DNA of 64,000 nt from an uncultured Porphyromonadaceae bacterium (GTDB lineage: Bacteria > Bacteroidota > Bacteroidia > Bacteroidales > Muribaculaceae). The DNA is taken from assembly GCA_947567425.1 (NCBI GenBank), contig CANOLV010000001.1:186001-250000 (forward strand), in the 5' to 3' direction. Positions 44,380 to 53,355 of this stretch are shown piece by piece. How positions within the stretch are numbered: the first letter of the stretch is position 1; the number at the start of each line of letters is the position of its first letter. The position numbers and the translations under genes were made by a program. Below the pieces are notes generated by a model, which searched no databases, had not been told where the DNA came from, and saw only the letters and a list, made by a program, of their open reading frames with translations.

Positions 44380-45360
44380 GTGAAAGAGACTGACATAACG
44401 CCTCTGTTCCATACCAGATGGTGCTTCCTGTTGCTGATTCTTATAGCGGCCGGAGGCACCGTCTTTGCTTTTTTAACGGGGTCTGTCGAGCCTGTTGCCA
44501 CGGATGGAGGATTTATATTTCCGGCCGCCGGCACCTGGATTGCCGATAGGCGGCTGTCGATGTGGGCCGGGGTGGCCTTGAGTGTTTTAAGCGCGGTGTT
44601 CATCGGCTATATAAACAAAGGCTTCAACGTGATACGCCACATCACATGGCTTTTTGCCGGATTCTACGTGTTCATGCTCGGGGCTTTCCCTTCTGTGATG
44701 GGACAGCTATACGGCGGTAATGTAATGTGTGCGGCTGTGCTGTTGGCTATTATTCCGCTGTTTTCATCGTTTCAGAATCCAAAGGCTACGCGTGAGATAT
44801 TTCTGGCGTTTTTCATTTTAAGTCTGGGTTCGCTCACGTGCGTCTCCTATATAGGCATCATGGCTCTGTTCGCTGTAGGGTGCGTTCAGATGCAGTGCCT
44901 TAAGTTCAAGGGGATTCTTGCCATGCTTGTCGGAATCGCAGTGCCTTACTGGCTAGCTTTCGGCTCCGGAGCCCCCGAACCGGCCGGCATACTGATGCCT
45001 GAATTTACAGGAATATTCCAGTCAGTGCCGACAGGCAAGAGCCTGGCCATGCTTGCCTATGGACTCCTGACCATGTCTCTCGGAGCTTTGGCCGGAATCC
45101 TGAATCTTGTAAAGGTCTATAGCTACAATGCCCGTACACGGGCTTATAATGGATTTTTCCTCGTGCTGTTTCTCGGTTCATGCATTCTGGCACTGGCCGA
45201 CTACGGGCGTTTCGCCGTCTATCTGCCGTTGGTCTGCATGGGCTCCGCCTTCCAGCTGGGCCACTTTTTCGTGATCAACAGCCACCGCCGTGCATACATA
45301 CCGATGCTCGTGATTATCGCAATGTACATTGCCACATACTGGTGGGCAATCCTCGCATAA
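44380..45360 (+). CDS. polytopic membrane protein, unknown
   Basis: A 326-residue protein with about nine to ten membrane helices, beginning near residues 12-30 and 53-72. It resembles uncharacterised Bacteroidetes membrane proteins (DUF6427-like), but I cannot assign a function. The frame opens with GTG at 44380, 25 bases after purD; no ATG upstream of the first helix is available in frame. It is probably the last gene of the cysE-purD run. Confidence 0.7.
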   Translation: MKETDITPLFHTRWCFLLLILIAAGGTVFAFLTGSVEPVATDGGFIFPAAGTWIADRRLSMWAGVALSVLSAVFIGYINKGFNVIRHITWLFAGFYVFMLGAFPSVMGQLYGGNVMCAAVLLAIIPLFSSFQNPKATREIFLAFFILSLGSLTCVSYIGIMALFAVGCVQMQCLKFKGILAMLVGIAVPYWLAFGSGAPEPAGILMPEFTGIFQSVPTGKSLAMLAYGLLTMSLGALAGILNLVKVYSYNARTRAYNGFFLVLFLGSCILALADYGRFAVYLPLVCMGSAFQLGHFFVINSHRRAYIPMLVIIAMYIATYWWAILA

Positions 45361-45401
45361 TAATATTATTGTTAAATTGATATTTTTATCGGAGATGCTG
45401 G

Positions 45402-45432
45402 ATTGTTTAAAACCAACTAATTAGTATCTTTG
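45402..45432 (+). promoter_or_regulatory. promoter of the restriction-modification pair
   Basis: ATTG at 45402-45405, a 19-base spacer and TATCTTTG at 45425-45432 fit the host consensus. The predicted start is near 45438, about 50 bases before the endonuclease ATG. Confidence 0.72.
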
Positions 45433-45488
45433 CATTTGGATGGATAAATGTTTAAATTTAGTTGCGATTAATATAATAAGGTAACAAT

Positions 45489-46232
45489 ATGAGGAATTAT
45501 AATCTCGGATTCATTTCCAATGAAGATATATATAAGCATGTTAAAAATACAGTAGAATCATATCGTAGAGAGATTACTTTACATCAATTCAATGAGAATA
45601 TTGTTGATCCTATTAAATTGACTTTTGATTCTAAAGTATATGGGAAGACCATACATCAAGCTATAGAAGATGAATGTTTCAGGCAAATAGATAAATCAAA
45701 CGGAAATAGTATTGGATATTTCCATCAGAATTTATTTAAATACGTTGGAAATGGATGGGTTGTTCCAAAAAGCGGATTTGATGTTGAGAATAAAAGACTT
45801 CACATCTTTGTGGAATTGAAAAATAAGCATAACACAATGAACTCGGCTTCTTCCCAAAAGACGTATATGAAGATGCAGGCAAAGTTGCTTGAAGATGATG
45901 AAGCTACATGTTATTTAGTTGAGGCTATTTCCAAGAAGTCGAAAGATGATATATGGAAGTTGACTGTTGATAAAAAGCCTTGTTCACACAAGCGTATAAG
46001 GCGAATGTCAATGGACAAATTTTATGAGCTTGTTTTTGGTGATTGTAAAGCATTTTATAAATTGTGCATTGCTTTGCCAAATATTATAGAGGATGTCGTT
46101 TCGGATAATGAAGGATTAGCTCTAAAAAATACAGTTTACGAGGAACTCACAAGAGAACATGCAGATTTGTTGACTGCTATATATTTGCTGGCGTTTTCAA
46201 CATACGAAGGTTTTAATGAGTTAAATGATTAA
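45489..46232 (+). CDS. type II restriction endonuclease, Eco47II family
   Basis: A 247-residue endonuclease closely resembling the Eco47II/Sau96I family, whose studied members cut GGNCC or GGWCC. The likely PD-(D/E)xK site is D98 (SGFDVE) with E109 and K111 (FVELKNK). The conserved segment NKHNTMNS follows, and IGYFHQNLFKYVGNGW lies upstream. Codon use is AT-rich, unlike the flanking genes, which suggests transfer. It is followed 11 bases later by a C5-methyltransferase gene. Exact recognition site cannot be read from the protein. Confidence 0.88.
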   Translation: MRNYNLGFISNEDIYKHVKNTVESYRREITLHQFNENIVDPIKLTFDSKVYGKTIHQAIEDECFRQIDKSNGNSIGYFHQNLFKYVGNGWVVPKSGFDVENKRLHIFVELKNKHNTMNSASSQKTYMKMQAKLLEDDEATCYLVEAISKKSKDDIWKLTVDKKPCSHKRIRRMSMDKFYELVFGDCKAFYKLCIALPNIIEDVVSDNEGLALKNTVYEELTREHADLLTAIYLLAFSTYEGFNELND

Positions 46233-46243
46233 TATGTTGATAT

Positions 46244-47578
46244 ATGGCCCCTCGATATATTTCATTAAATAATTTTGCTGATTTGCTGGGAGTCTCAAGA
46301 TCCACAGTAGAAGCCTGGGTGAGAATTGGGAAATATAATGTTCACACATTAAATGGTAAGCGCTTTTTTAGGTTTGATGAAATCTTGTCAGTGCCTGAAA
46401 TTACGGCAATGTCTAATAGCTTGTGGGATGTGGAACATAACGTAGTTCCCAAGCGTGACTTCACATCAATAGAGCTTTTTGCAGGAGGTGGCGGTCTTGC
46501 TCTTGGAATGGAGAAGGCTGGTTTTAAGCATGTATTATTGAATGAATTTGACCATAGCGCATGTGAGACTTTGAGAATTAATCGACCGGATTGGAATGTT
46601 GTGGAAGGTGACATTCATGACATAGATTTTACGCCTTACAAGGGACGAGTAGACTTTCTTTCAGGAGGATTTCCTTGTCAGGCATTCTCTTATGCAGGTA
46701 AGCGTTTAGGCTTCGAGGAGACAAGGGGAACTTTGTTCTTTGAACTTGCTCGTGCGGTAAAGGAAGTTCAACCCAAAGTGTTTTTAGGGGAAAATGTGCG
46801 TGGATTGTTAGAACATGACAATGGCCGAACAATGAAAACCATAAAAAATGTAATAGAAGAACTCGGTTATACACTTATCAATCCGCGTATTCTTAGAGCA
46901 TTGCAATATAATGTTCCTCAAAAGAGGGAGCGTTTGATATTGATAGCAATACGAAACGATTTGTCAGCAAAAATTGAATTTAAATGGCCTGATGTTTGTC
47001 CCAATATAAGGACGCTTCGAGATGCCTTTTATAAAGGGGATCTTTTCGACAGTGATGTACCGCCTTCTGAAGGTCAGAAATATCCCGAATCAAAAGCTGA
47101 AGTGATGAAGTTAGTCCCGGAGGGAGGAGACTGGAGAGATCTACCCGAGGATGTTGCCCGAGAATATATGAAGGGTAGTTATAATTTGGGAGGAGGTAAG
47201 ACGGGAATGGCAAGGCGTCTTTCTCTTGATGAACCAAGTTTAACTCTGACATGCTCTCCCGCACAAAAGCAAACAGAACGATGCCATCCCAAAGAAACTC
47301 GTCCATTGACAATAAGGGAATACGCTCGTATTCAAACATTCCCAGACAATTGGCATTTTTGTGGTTCACTATTGGCTAAATATAAACAAATCGGTAATGC
47401 CGTCCCCGTAAATCTTGCTTGGGCCATCGGAAGATCATTAATTCGATTATTTAATGATATTTGTGATGTCGAAACGCCCAATATGGCAAAAACAGATTCC
47501 GAGATTCGACATTATACAAAGTTGCATGGAATGTTCGAAGGGATGGTATACGATGATAAACCTAATTATGGAGGGTAA
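46244..47578 (+). CDS. DNA cytosine-5 methyltransferase with N-terminal HTH
   Basis: A 444-residue modification enzyme protecting DNA from the endonuclease encoded upstream. C5-methyltransferase motifs: I (LFAGGGGLALGMEKAG, about 78-93), IV (GGFPCQAFSY, catalytic C145), VI (GENVRGLL), VIII (QKRERLILIAIR) and X (QIGNAVP). Residues 1-52 form an extra excisionase/MerR-like helix-turn-helix (NNFADLLGVSRSTVEAWVR), which may let the enzyme repress its own operon, as in SsoII-type enzymes. AT-rich like its partner. Confidence 0.92.
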   Translation: MAPRYISLNNFADLLGVSRSTVEAWVRIGKYNVHTLNGKRFFRFDEILSVPEITAMSNSLWDVEHNVVPKRDFTSIELFAGGGGLALGMEKAGFKHVLLNEFDHSACETLRINRPDWNVVEGDIHDIDFTPYKGRVDFLSGGFPCQAFSYAGKRLGFEETRGTLFFELARAVKEVQPKVFLGENVRGLLEHDNGRTMKTIKNVIEELGYTLINPRILRALQYNVPQKRERLILIAIRNDLSAKIEFKWPDVCPNIRTLRDAFYKGDLFDSDVPPSEGQKYPESKAEVMKLVPEGGDWRDLPEDVAREYMKGSYNLGGGKTGMARRLSLDEPSLTLTCSPAQKQTERCHPKETRPLTIREYARIQTFPDNWHFCGSLLAKYKQIGNAVPVNLAWAIGRSLIRLFNDICDVETPNMAKTDSEIRHYTKLHGMFEGMVYDDKPNYGG

Positions 47579-47665
47579 AGGAGTAAATATTATTGTAGAA
47601 AATAATATTCCTACTATCAATGTCTTCTATAGCCTAATAACCATCACATAATATTTTACGTCTAC

Positions 47666-47790
47666 CACATCCGACGGCCGCATCACAATGTGCGGCTACG
47701 ATGCGGCCGGCAGAGCCGGCGTGCCTACGGCACTCCCACAGCATCCGGAATGCATGGCTCCGCCACGCTACCCATAGCGATTGTCCGGCA
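47666..47790. repeat. cluster of GC-rich hairpins after the methyltransferase gene
   Basis: This non-coding stretch holds several short inverted repeats in a row: CCGCA..TGCGG, GCCGGC..GCCGGC, GTGCC..GGCAC, and GCATCC near GGAATGC. It contrasts with the AT-rich genes before it. The 296-base gap between the methyltransferase gene and tRNA-Asp contains no gene that I can support. It may be a REP-like element or the edge of the inserted cassette. Confidence 0.4.
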
Positions 47791-47813
47791 TGTGTTCGCT
47801 GGCAGACAAAAAA

Positions 47814-47860
47814 AGAAGGGTTTTTTATCCGGCCCGAAAGCCAAGATAAAAAACCCTTCT
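47814..47860 (-). terminator. terminator of tRNA-Asp
   Basis: A 16-bp perfect stem (47814-47829 with 45-base-downstream arm 47845-47860) built of GAAGGGTTTTTTATC-type arms, with a small GGC/GCC hairpin in the loop. It lies just past the tRNA 3' end on the minus strand, and its descending arm contains a six-T run. Confidence 0.8.
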
Positions 47861-47874
47861 CCTCTCTCCTCTTG

Positions 47875-47948
47875 CGGTGCGTACGGGACTCGAACCCGTG
47901 ACCCCATGCGTGACAGGCATGTATTCTAACCAACTGAACTAACGCACC
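47875..47948 (-). tRNA. tRNA-Asp (GTC)
   Basis: A 74-base cloverleaf on the minus strand: acceptor GGTGCGT/ACGCACC, D-arm TAGTTCAGTTGGTTAGA, anticodon loop with GTC (CCTGTCACG), T-arm GGGTTCGAGTCCC. The CCA end is not encoded. A promoter lies upstream and a long hairpin downstream. Confidence 0.97.
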
Positions 47949-47995
47949 TCAAAATGTTTCTTTTTAGCGTCCCGGCCTCTGCCGTTTTGCGATTG

Positions 47996-48027
47996 CAAAG
48001 TTATAGCAAGAATTCCATTCCACCAAA
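47996..48027 (-). promoter_or_regulatory. promoter of tRNA-Asp
   Basis: The minus strand reads TTTG (48027-48024), a 20-base spacer and TAACTTTG (48003-47996). The predicted start is near 47989, about 41 bases before the tRNA. Confidence 0.78.
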
Positions 48028-48180
48028 TATTTTTGCAAGAATTTTTCAAGAAAATTTAATTACCATTGATAATCAGCACATTATGGCGATAAAAAATTTC
48101 ATTCCGCATCAACGTTCCCGTCCCGACATCGGCAACAGCTCAGGACAAGGCAAAACAGAAAGTTCAATCAAGCTTCCCTA

Positions 48181-48214
48181 TTTGCCGAAAAAACAAAATT
48201 TCTTTGTACTTTTG
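48181..48214 (+). promoter_or_regulatory. promoter of the C1 peptidase gene
   Basis: TTTG at 48181-48184, a 22-base spacer (slightly long) and TACTTTTG at 48207-48214. The predicted start is near 48221, about 32 bases before the ATG at 48253. Confidence 0.6.
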
Positions 48215-48252
48215 TGATTATTAAAATTTACCTTAACCGATACACTGTGCTT

Positions 48253-49446
48253 ATGAAGTACTTATTAGGATTATTGGCGGCCTCGATGGCGATCAATGCC
48301 TCGGCCGACGACAAGATAGTGAATCCGGACAGCACCGGGTTCAAGTTCACGGACGTAAAAGTCATCAAGACCACGCCTGTACGCGACCAGAATCAGTCAG
48401 GAACATGCTGGTGCTTCTCCACCAACTCATTCCTTGAAAACGAGATACTGCGCAAAGGCGGTCCGGAAGTGGACCTTAGCGAAATGTTCGTGGTGCGCCA
48501 GTGCTATCTCGACAAGGCACGCAAATACGTGCGCATGGACGGAGAAATCAACTTCGCGCAGGGCGGAGCCGCACATGACGTGCCCTACGTATGGGAGATG
48601 TACGGTGCAGTGCCCGAAGAGATATACCGTGGAGCCAACTACGGCGAGGAAAAGCCCGTTCACGGCGAGATCTCCGGTGTGCTGAAGGCTTACCTCGATG
48701 TCATCGTAAAGCGTCCAGACAAGAAGCTTTCCACCGCCTGGGAGAAAGGTTTCGAGGGCATACTCGACGCCTACTTCGGCGAAATGCCCGAATCGTTCAC
48801 CTACAACGGCAAGACATATACCCCGCAGAGCTATGCGCAGAGCCTCGGAATCAATCCCGACGACTACATTGAAGTGACATCATTCACCCACCATCCCTTC
48901 TATAAGCCTTTTGCACTCGAAGTGGCCGACAACTGGCTCTGGGGATCGATGCAGAACGTGCCTCTCGACGAACTTAAGGCCATAGTCGACAATGCCATCG
49001 ACAACGGCTACACCGTGGCATGGGGCGCCGACGTGAGCGAACCCGGATTCAAATGGTACAAAGGCTATGCCGTATTGCCGGAAGAAAAAACCGAGAAGGA
49101 CATGTCAGGAACAGAACTGGCCCGCTGGGTCAAACTGTCGGACAAGGACCGCAAAGACGAGATGTACGACATAAAAGGCCCCGTCAAGGAGATGAACGTC
49201 ACTCAGGAACTCCGCCAGTCCATGCTCGACCGCAAGGAGACCACCGACGACCACGGAATGGTGATCGTAGGCAAAGCTGTCGACCAGAAAGGCAACAAAT
49301 ACTACAAAGTGCAGAATTCATGGGACACCAACCAGGTCTACGGTGGATTCTTCTATGTGAGCGAGCCATATTTCCTCGCCAAGACCATGGACATAATGGT
49401 CCACAAGGACGCAGTTCCGAAAGAAATCGCAAACAAATTTAAATAA
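48253..49446 (+). CDS. C1B family cysteine peptidase (aminopeptidase C-like), secreted
   Basis: A 397-residue bleomycin hydrolase/PepC-family peptidase. A signal peptide (MKYLLGLLAASMAINASA) suggests periplasmic export, unlike classical cytosolic PepC. The catalytic cysteine lies in SGTCWCFSTNSF, the histidine in DDHGMVIVG and the asparagine in VQNSWD, so the triad is complete. Studied Bacteroidetes homologues act as aminopeptidases. The ATG at 48253 starts the signal peptide and lies downstream of the promoter. Confidence 0.9.
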   Translation: MKYLLGLLAASMAINASADDKIVNPDSTGFKFTDVKVIKTTPVRDQNQSGTCWCFSTNSFLENEILRKGGPEVDLSEMFVVRQCYLDKARKYVRMDGEINFAQGGAAHDVPYVWEMYGAVPEEIYRGANYGEEKPVHGEISGVLKAYLDVIVKRPDKKLSTAWEKGFEGILDAYFGEMPESFTYNGKTYTPQSYAQSLGINPDDYIEVTSFTHHPFYKPFALEVADNWLWGSMQNVPLDELKAIVDNAIDNGYTVAWGADVSEPGFKWYKGYAVLPEEKTEKDMSGTELARWVKLSDKDRKDEMYDIKGPVKEMNVTQELRQSMLDRKETTDDHGMVIVGKAVDQKGNKYYKVQNSWDTNQVYGGFFYVSEPYFLAKTMDIMVHKDAVPKEIANKFK

Positions 49447-49463
49447 CCCCCTGCCGTCGCCCC

Positions 49464-50195
49464 ATGCTCATCGACGAATTCAACTCACGGACAGCGCTGC
49501 TTCTCGGCCCGGAGGCTCTTGACCGCCTGGCAGGAAGCCATGTCCTTGTGGTCGGCGTCGGGGGCGTGGGAGCATACGCCGTAGAGGTTCTGGCGCGAAG
49601 CGGCATAGGCAGGCTGACCATTGTCGACGGCGACGCGGTAGCCCCGTCAAATCTGAACCGACAGCTGCCCGCGCTTGTTTCCACTCTCGGACAGCCGAAA
49701 GTGGACGTGATGAAAGCCCGTATCGCCGACATGGCCCCGGGATGCAGGGTCGATGCACGGTCCACGTTTGTCAACGCAGAAGATGCCGGGCCTATGCTCG
49801 ACTCCCTGAAGCCGGACTTCGTGGTCGATGCCATTGACTCGGTAAAGCCTAAAGTAGAGCTTATACGCCAATGCCTGCTCAGGAAGATACCGCTTATTTC
49901 GTCGATGGGTGCCGGAGGACGCCTCGATCCGTCGAAAATAAAGTATGCCGACATAGCCGACACTTTCAACGACGGGCTTGCCCGCGCCGTAAGGCAAAGG
50001 CTCAAGGAGAGCGGAGTGACACGCGGAGTCAAAGTCGTGTTCTCGTCGGAGCCTCCCAGACGCGAATCGCTTCTGCTCACCGACGACCTGCCGTTCAAAG
50101 TATCGTCGTTCGGCACCGTCCCATGGCTCCCCGCACAGTTCGGTCTGATGCTCGGAGCATACGTAGTCAACAAATTGACCGGACAACGGATATGA
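49464..50195 (+). CDS. tcdA: tRNA threonylcarbamoyladenosine dehydratase
   Basis: A 243-residue E1-like ATP-dependent enzyme of the ThiF/MoeB superfamily that closes t6A to cyclic ct6A in tRNA. The nucleotide-binding loop is [13 protein letters not shown] (about residues 29-41); [23 protein letters not shown] (split at its turn) and [13 protein letters not shown] are typical of TcdA rather than of HesA or MoeB. Its stop overlaps the next ATG (ATGA), so it is coupled to the ATPase gene. Confidence 0.92.
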   Translation: MLIDEFNSRTALLLGPEALDRLAGSHVLVVGVGGVGAYAVEVLARSGIGRLTIVDGDAVAPSNLNRQLPALVSTLGQPKVDVMKARIADMAPGCRVDARSTFVNAEDAGPMLDSLKPDFVVDAIDSVKPKVELIRQCLLRKIPLISSMGAGGRLDPSKIKYADIADTFNDGLARAVRQRLKESGVTRGVKVVFSSEPPRRESLLLTDDLPFKVSSFGTVPWLPAQFGLMLGAYVVNKLTGQRI

Positions 50196-50884
50196 TAAAA
50201 GTTCACGACATAAAGAAAAGCTTCGGACAGCTCGAAGTGCTGCGCGGCATCAACCTCGATGTAAGGCAGGGAGAGATCATGTCGATAGTCGGGCCAAGCG
50301 GTGCCGGAAAGACCACCCTGCTCCAGATTATGGGCACGCTCGACCGCCCTGACTCGGGCGAAGTCATATTCAATGGACAGAACGTGATGACGCTCAATGA
50401 CAATAAGCAAGCCGCTTTCCGCAATGCCAACATCGGATTCGTATTCCAGTTCCATCAGCTTCTGCCCGAATTTACCGTGCTTGAGAATGTGGCCATGCCT
50501 GCGTTGATAGGCGGTGCATCGCGCACCGACGCCTATGCCAGAGCCAAAGAACTGATCGGATATCTCGGACTCGCACAGCGCATCGACCATAAGCCCATGC
50601 AGCTCTCAGGAGGCGAACGCCAACGAACCGCCGTGGCAAGGGCCCTCGTCAACAAGCCGGCGGTAATTCTCGCCGACGAACCATCAGGCAGCCTCGACAG
50701 CCGCAACCGCGAGGAGCTGCACAAACTCTTCTTCGATCTCAGGGACGACTTCGGACAGACGTTTGTCATCGTCACACACGACGAATCCCTGGCATCACGA
50801 TGCGATCGCATAGTCCACATGAGCGACGGTCTGGTAACCAGAATATCCACAAATCCCGAATCCGCATCCGGCCATGAACGTTAA
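50192..50884 (+). CDS. ABC transporter ATPase, LolD-like
   Basis: A 230-residue ATPase with Walker [10 protein letters not shown] (about 36-44), signature [15 protein letters not shown] and Walker [13 protein letters not shown]. It resembles LolD, which powers lipoprotein release from the inner membrane by LolCE-type permeases, but no permease gene is adjacent. The start ATG at 50192 overlaps the tcdA stop; the longer frame to 49871 lies inside tcdA. It overlaps the next gene by 11 bases. Confidence 0.9.
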   Translation: MIKVHDIKKSFGQLEVLRGINLDVRQGEIMSIVGPSGAGKTTLLQIMGTLDRPDSGEVIFNGQNVMTLNDNKQAAFRNANIGFVFQFHQLLPEFTVLENVAMPALIGGASRTDAYARAKELIGYLGLAQRIDHKPMQLSGGERQRTAVARALVNKPAVILADEPSGSLDSRNREELHKLFFDLRDDFGQTFVIVTHDESLASRCDRIVHMSDGLVTRISTNPESASGHER

Positions 50885-51533
50885 ACTAACAGTTATCTCT
50901 ACGGCACTTTCGGCCATGGCCGTGACCACGGCATGCTCCGACGGCGACTACAACGACCGCATGATGCTCTCCGACCTCGTGTCGATACACTCCGTCGACC
51001 AGACGGCCGGAACCACGTTCACATTCCAGCGCTACGACGACTCGCCTGTGATCACTCTCGTCGATCCACAGCTCACCATAAAGGAGGACTATGTAGGCTC
51101 ACGCGCCCTGCTCTATTACTACCCTGAGAACGGCGAGCCATACTCTTCGGGCAATATCTCGGCCGCAGGTATCACCATCGTCAACTCAGACACGGCCGTG
51201 GTCAGGCCGATATCGCGCTACAATTGGGATGCCTCGCCCGTGTTTCTCAACTCAGTCTGGAGATCCGGACGCTATCTCAACTTCCGAATGCGCCTCGACT
51301 ATTCCGACGAACCGCGCCGCTTCGGACTTGTCGTGGACTCGCTGACGCTGACCGACCCGGAGCCTCAACTGTATCTGGTGCATGACCTCAACGGATCGCC
51401 CGACAACTTCCTGCGCGAAAGCTACGCCTCGTTTGACATCGAAAAGGTGTGGAACCAGCCCTCATGCCTCTCCGTGGCGGTACATGTCAACGACTCGAAC
51501 CTAAAAAAAGACATCTATAAATTCACCAAATAA
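50874..51533 (+). CDS. NigD-like lipoprotein
   Basis: A 219-residue predicted lipoprotein: signal peptide with lipobox VTTAC (C21), then a beta-rich N-terminal domain (about 35-110) and a C-terminal domain (about 115-215) resembling the two NigD-like domains found in Bacteroides lipoproteins. Function is unknown; NigD itself is linked to bacteriocin-type loci, but nothing here indicates that. It overlaps the LolD-like gene by 11 bases. Confidence 0.75.
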   Translation: MNVKLTVISTALSAMAVTTACSDGDYNDRMMLSDLVSIHSVDQTAGTTFTFQRYDDSPVITLVDPQLTIKEDYVGSRALLYYYPENGEPYSSGNISAAGITIVNSDTAVVRPISRYNWDASPVFLNSVWRSGRYLNFRMRLDYSDEPRRFGLVVDSLTLTDPEPQLYLVHDLNGSPDNFLRESYASFDIEKVWNQPSCLSVAVHVNDSNLKKDIYKFTK

Positions 51534-51545
51534 AAACAATTAATT

Positions 51546-51860
51546 ATGGACAACAAGAACAACCCCAAGAATGAGATAAAAATCGAACTTACTCCTGAAG
51601 TAGCCCACGGCCACTATGCCAACCTGGCCATGATAGCCCACTCTCCCCACGAGTTCATCATGGACTTCATCAACATGGTGCCCAATCCCCCGCAGGCCAA
51701 AGTGCAGACCCGCGTCATTATGACTCCGGAAAACGCCAAGAACCTGCTCTTCGCCCTCCGCGAGAACATCGAACGCTACGAGAACACCTTCGGCGTGATC
51801 GAACAGAAGCGCCCCATAAACGGCGGCAACCAGGAAATGCCAAACCCCTTCAAGGCTTAA
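51546..51860 (+). CDS. DUF3467 domain-containing protein
   Basis: A 104-residue soluble protein that matches DUF3467 throughout ([36 protein letters not shown]). It is widespread and uncharacterised. It lies 12 bases after the NigD-like gene and four bases before cysS, in the same run of genes. Confidence 0.88.
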   Translation: MDNKNNPKNEIKIELTPEVAHGHYANLAMIAHSPHEFIMDFINMVPNPPQAKVQTRVIMTPENAKNLLFALRENIERYENTFGVIEQKRPINGGNQEMPNPFKA

Positions 51861-51864
51861 TCAG

Positions 51865-53355
51865 ATGATCGACAACCAGCTATTGATATATAACACCCTC
51901 ACGCGCCGGAAGGAGCTGTTCAAGCCCATCCACGAAGGCCGCGTGGGGATGTATGTATGCGGCCCCACCGTCTACGGCGACGGACATCTCGGACATGCAC
52001 GTCCGGCCATAACATTCGACATCCTGTTCCGATACCTGACACACCTCGGCTACAAGGTGCGCTACGTGCGCAACATCACCGACGTCGGACACCTCGAACA
52101 TGATGCCGACTCCGGAGAGGACAAGATAGCGAAAAAGGCACGCCTCGAACAGCTTGAGCCGATGGAAGTGGTGCAATACTACCTCAACCGCTACCATAAG
52201 GCCATGGAGCAGCTCAACGTGCTGCCGCCATCCATCGAACCGCATGCCTCCGGACACATAATCGAGCAGATCGAGTATGTACAGAAGATTCTCGAAAGCG
52301 GATACGCCTACGTCAGCGAAGGCTCCGTATATTTCGACGTACCGAAATACAACAAGGACCACCACTACGGCAAACTGTCAGGACGCAACATCGACGAACT
52401 CCTCTCCACCACACGCGAGCTTGACGGACAGCAGGAGAAACACAATCCGGCCGACTTCGCGCTATGGAAGAAAGCCGCTCCCGAACACATAATGAGATGG
52501 CCCTCGCCCTGGAGCGACGGATTTCCCGGATGGCATCTCGAATGCTCCACCATGGGGCAGAAATATCTCGGCGAGACTTTCGACATACACGGTGGCGGCA
52601 TGGACCTGATGTTCCCCCACCACGAATGCGAGATAGCACAGTCGGTGGCACACAACGGAAAAGAGACCGTACACTACTGGATGCACAACAACATGATCAC
52701 GATCGACGGGCAGAAGATGGGCAAATCGCTCAACAACTTCATCACCCTCGACCAGTTCTTCACCGGCAACCATCCCGCTCTCGAACAGCCGTACTCTCCG
52801 ATGACCATACGCTTCTTCATCCTTCAGGCCCAATACAGAAGCACACTTGACTTCTCCAACGCGGCTCTGCAGGCTTCGGAAAAAGCCCTCAGCCGAATGC
52901 TCGAAGGCTACCGCCGTCTGCAGGAGCTGTCACCCTCCGACGAATCGACCATCGACGTAAAGGACCTCCGCCACAAATGCTACGAGGCCATGGACGACGA
53001 CCTCAACACGCCGATCGTCATAGCCAACCTGTTTGAAGCCTGCCGACTCATCAACCAGGTCAAGGACGGCAAAGCGAAGGCTTCCGCCGACGACATCAAG
53101 GAGCTGAAGGAGCTGTTCGACACATTCCTGATCGACATTCTCGGCATACGCACCGCCATGCTTGAGGGTCAGTCATCGGACAGCGGTTCGCTGAAACCGT
53201 TTGAAGATGCGGTCGACCTGCTGCTCGACATGCGTGCCAAAGCCAAAGCTTCGAAAGACTGGACCACAAGCGACTTTATCCGCGACAAACTTGCCGAAAT
53301 CGGATTTGACGTCAAGGATACCAAGGACGGCTTTGAATGGAGCCTGAAAAAGTAG
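51865..53355 (+). CDS. cysS: cysteinyl-tRNA synthetase
   Basis: A 496-residue class I synthetase that charges tRNA-Cys. The zinc cysteine is in [18 protein letters not shown], which also holds the HIGH-like motif (HLGH). The second signature reads KMGKSLNNF in place of the usual KMSKS. Zinc-binding residues GWHLECS and HHECE are intact. A C-terminal helical DALR-like domain (about 345-460) follows. Confidence 0.97.
   Translation: MIDNQLLIYNTLTRRKELFKPIHEGRVGMYVCGPTVYGDGHLGHARPAITFDILFRYLTHLGYKVRYVRNITDVGHLEHDADSGEDKIAKKARLEQLEPMEVVQYYLNRYHKAMEQLNVLPPSIEPHASGHIIEQIEYVQKILESGYAYVSEGSVYFDVPKYNKDHHYGKLSGRNIDELLSTTRELDGQQEKHNPADFALWKKAAPEHIMRWPSPWSDGFPGWHLECSTMGQKYLGETFDIHGGGMDLMFPHHECEIAQSVAHNGKETVHYWMHNNMITIDGQKMGKSLNNFITLDQFFTGNHPALEQPYSPMTIRFFILQAQYRSTLDFSNAALQASEKALSRMLEGYRRLQELSPSDESTIDVKDLRHKCYEAMDDDLNTPIVIANLFEACRLINQVKDGKAKASADDIKELKELFDTFLIDILGIRTAMLEGQSSDSGSLKPFEDAVDLLLDMRAKAKASKDWTTSDFIRDKLAEIGFDVKDTKDGFEWSLKK

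Larger units (their letters stand above)
47949..48252. other. intergenic region between tRNA-Asp and the C1 peptidase gene
   Basis: These 304 bases are AT-rich and contain the two divergent promoters listed separately. A short open frame at 47954-48217 has no recognisable protein features and overlaps both promoters. I see nothing else here. Confidence 0.5.

Noticed and set aside
47875..47948. tRNA-Asp as attachment site for the restriction cassette
   Set aside because: No copy of the tRNA 3' end was found at the other side of the cassette near 45360-45490, and no integrase gene is present.
47954..48217. 87-codon plus-strand frame between tRNA-Asp and the C1 peptidase gene
   Set aside because: Overlaps the tRNA and peptidase promoters, low complexity, no recognisable features.
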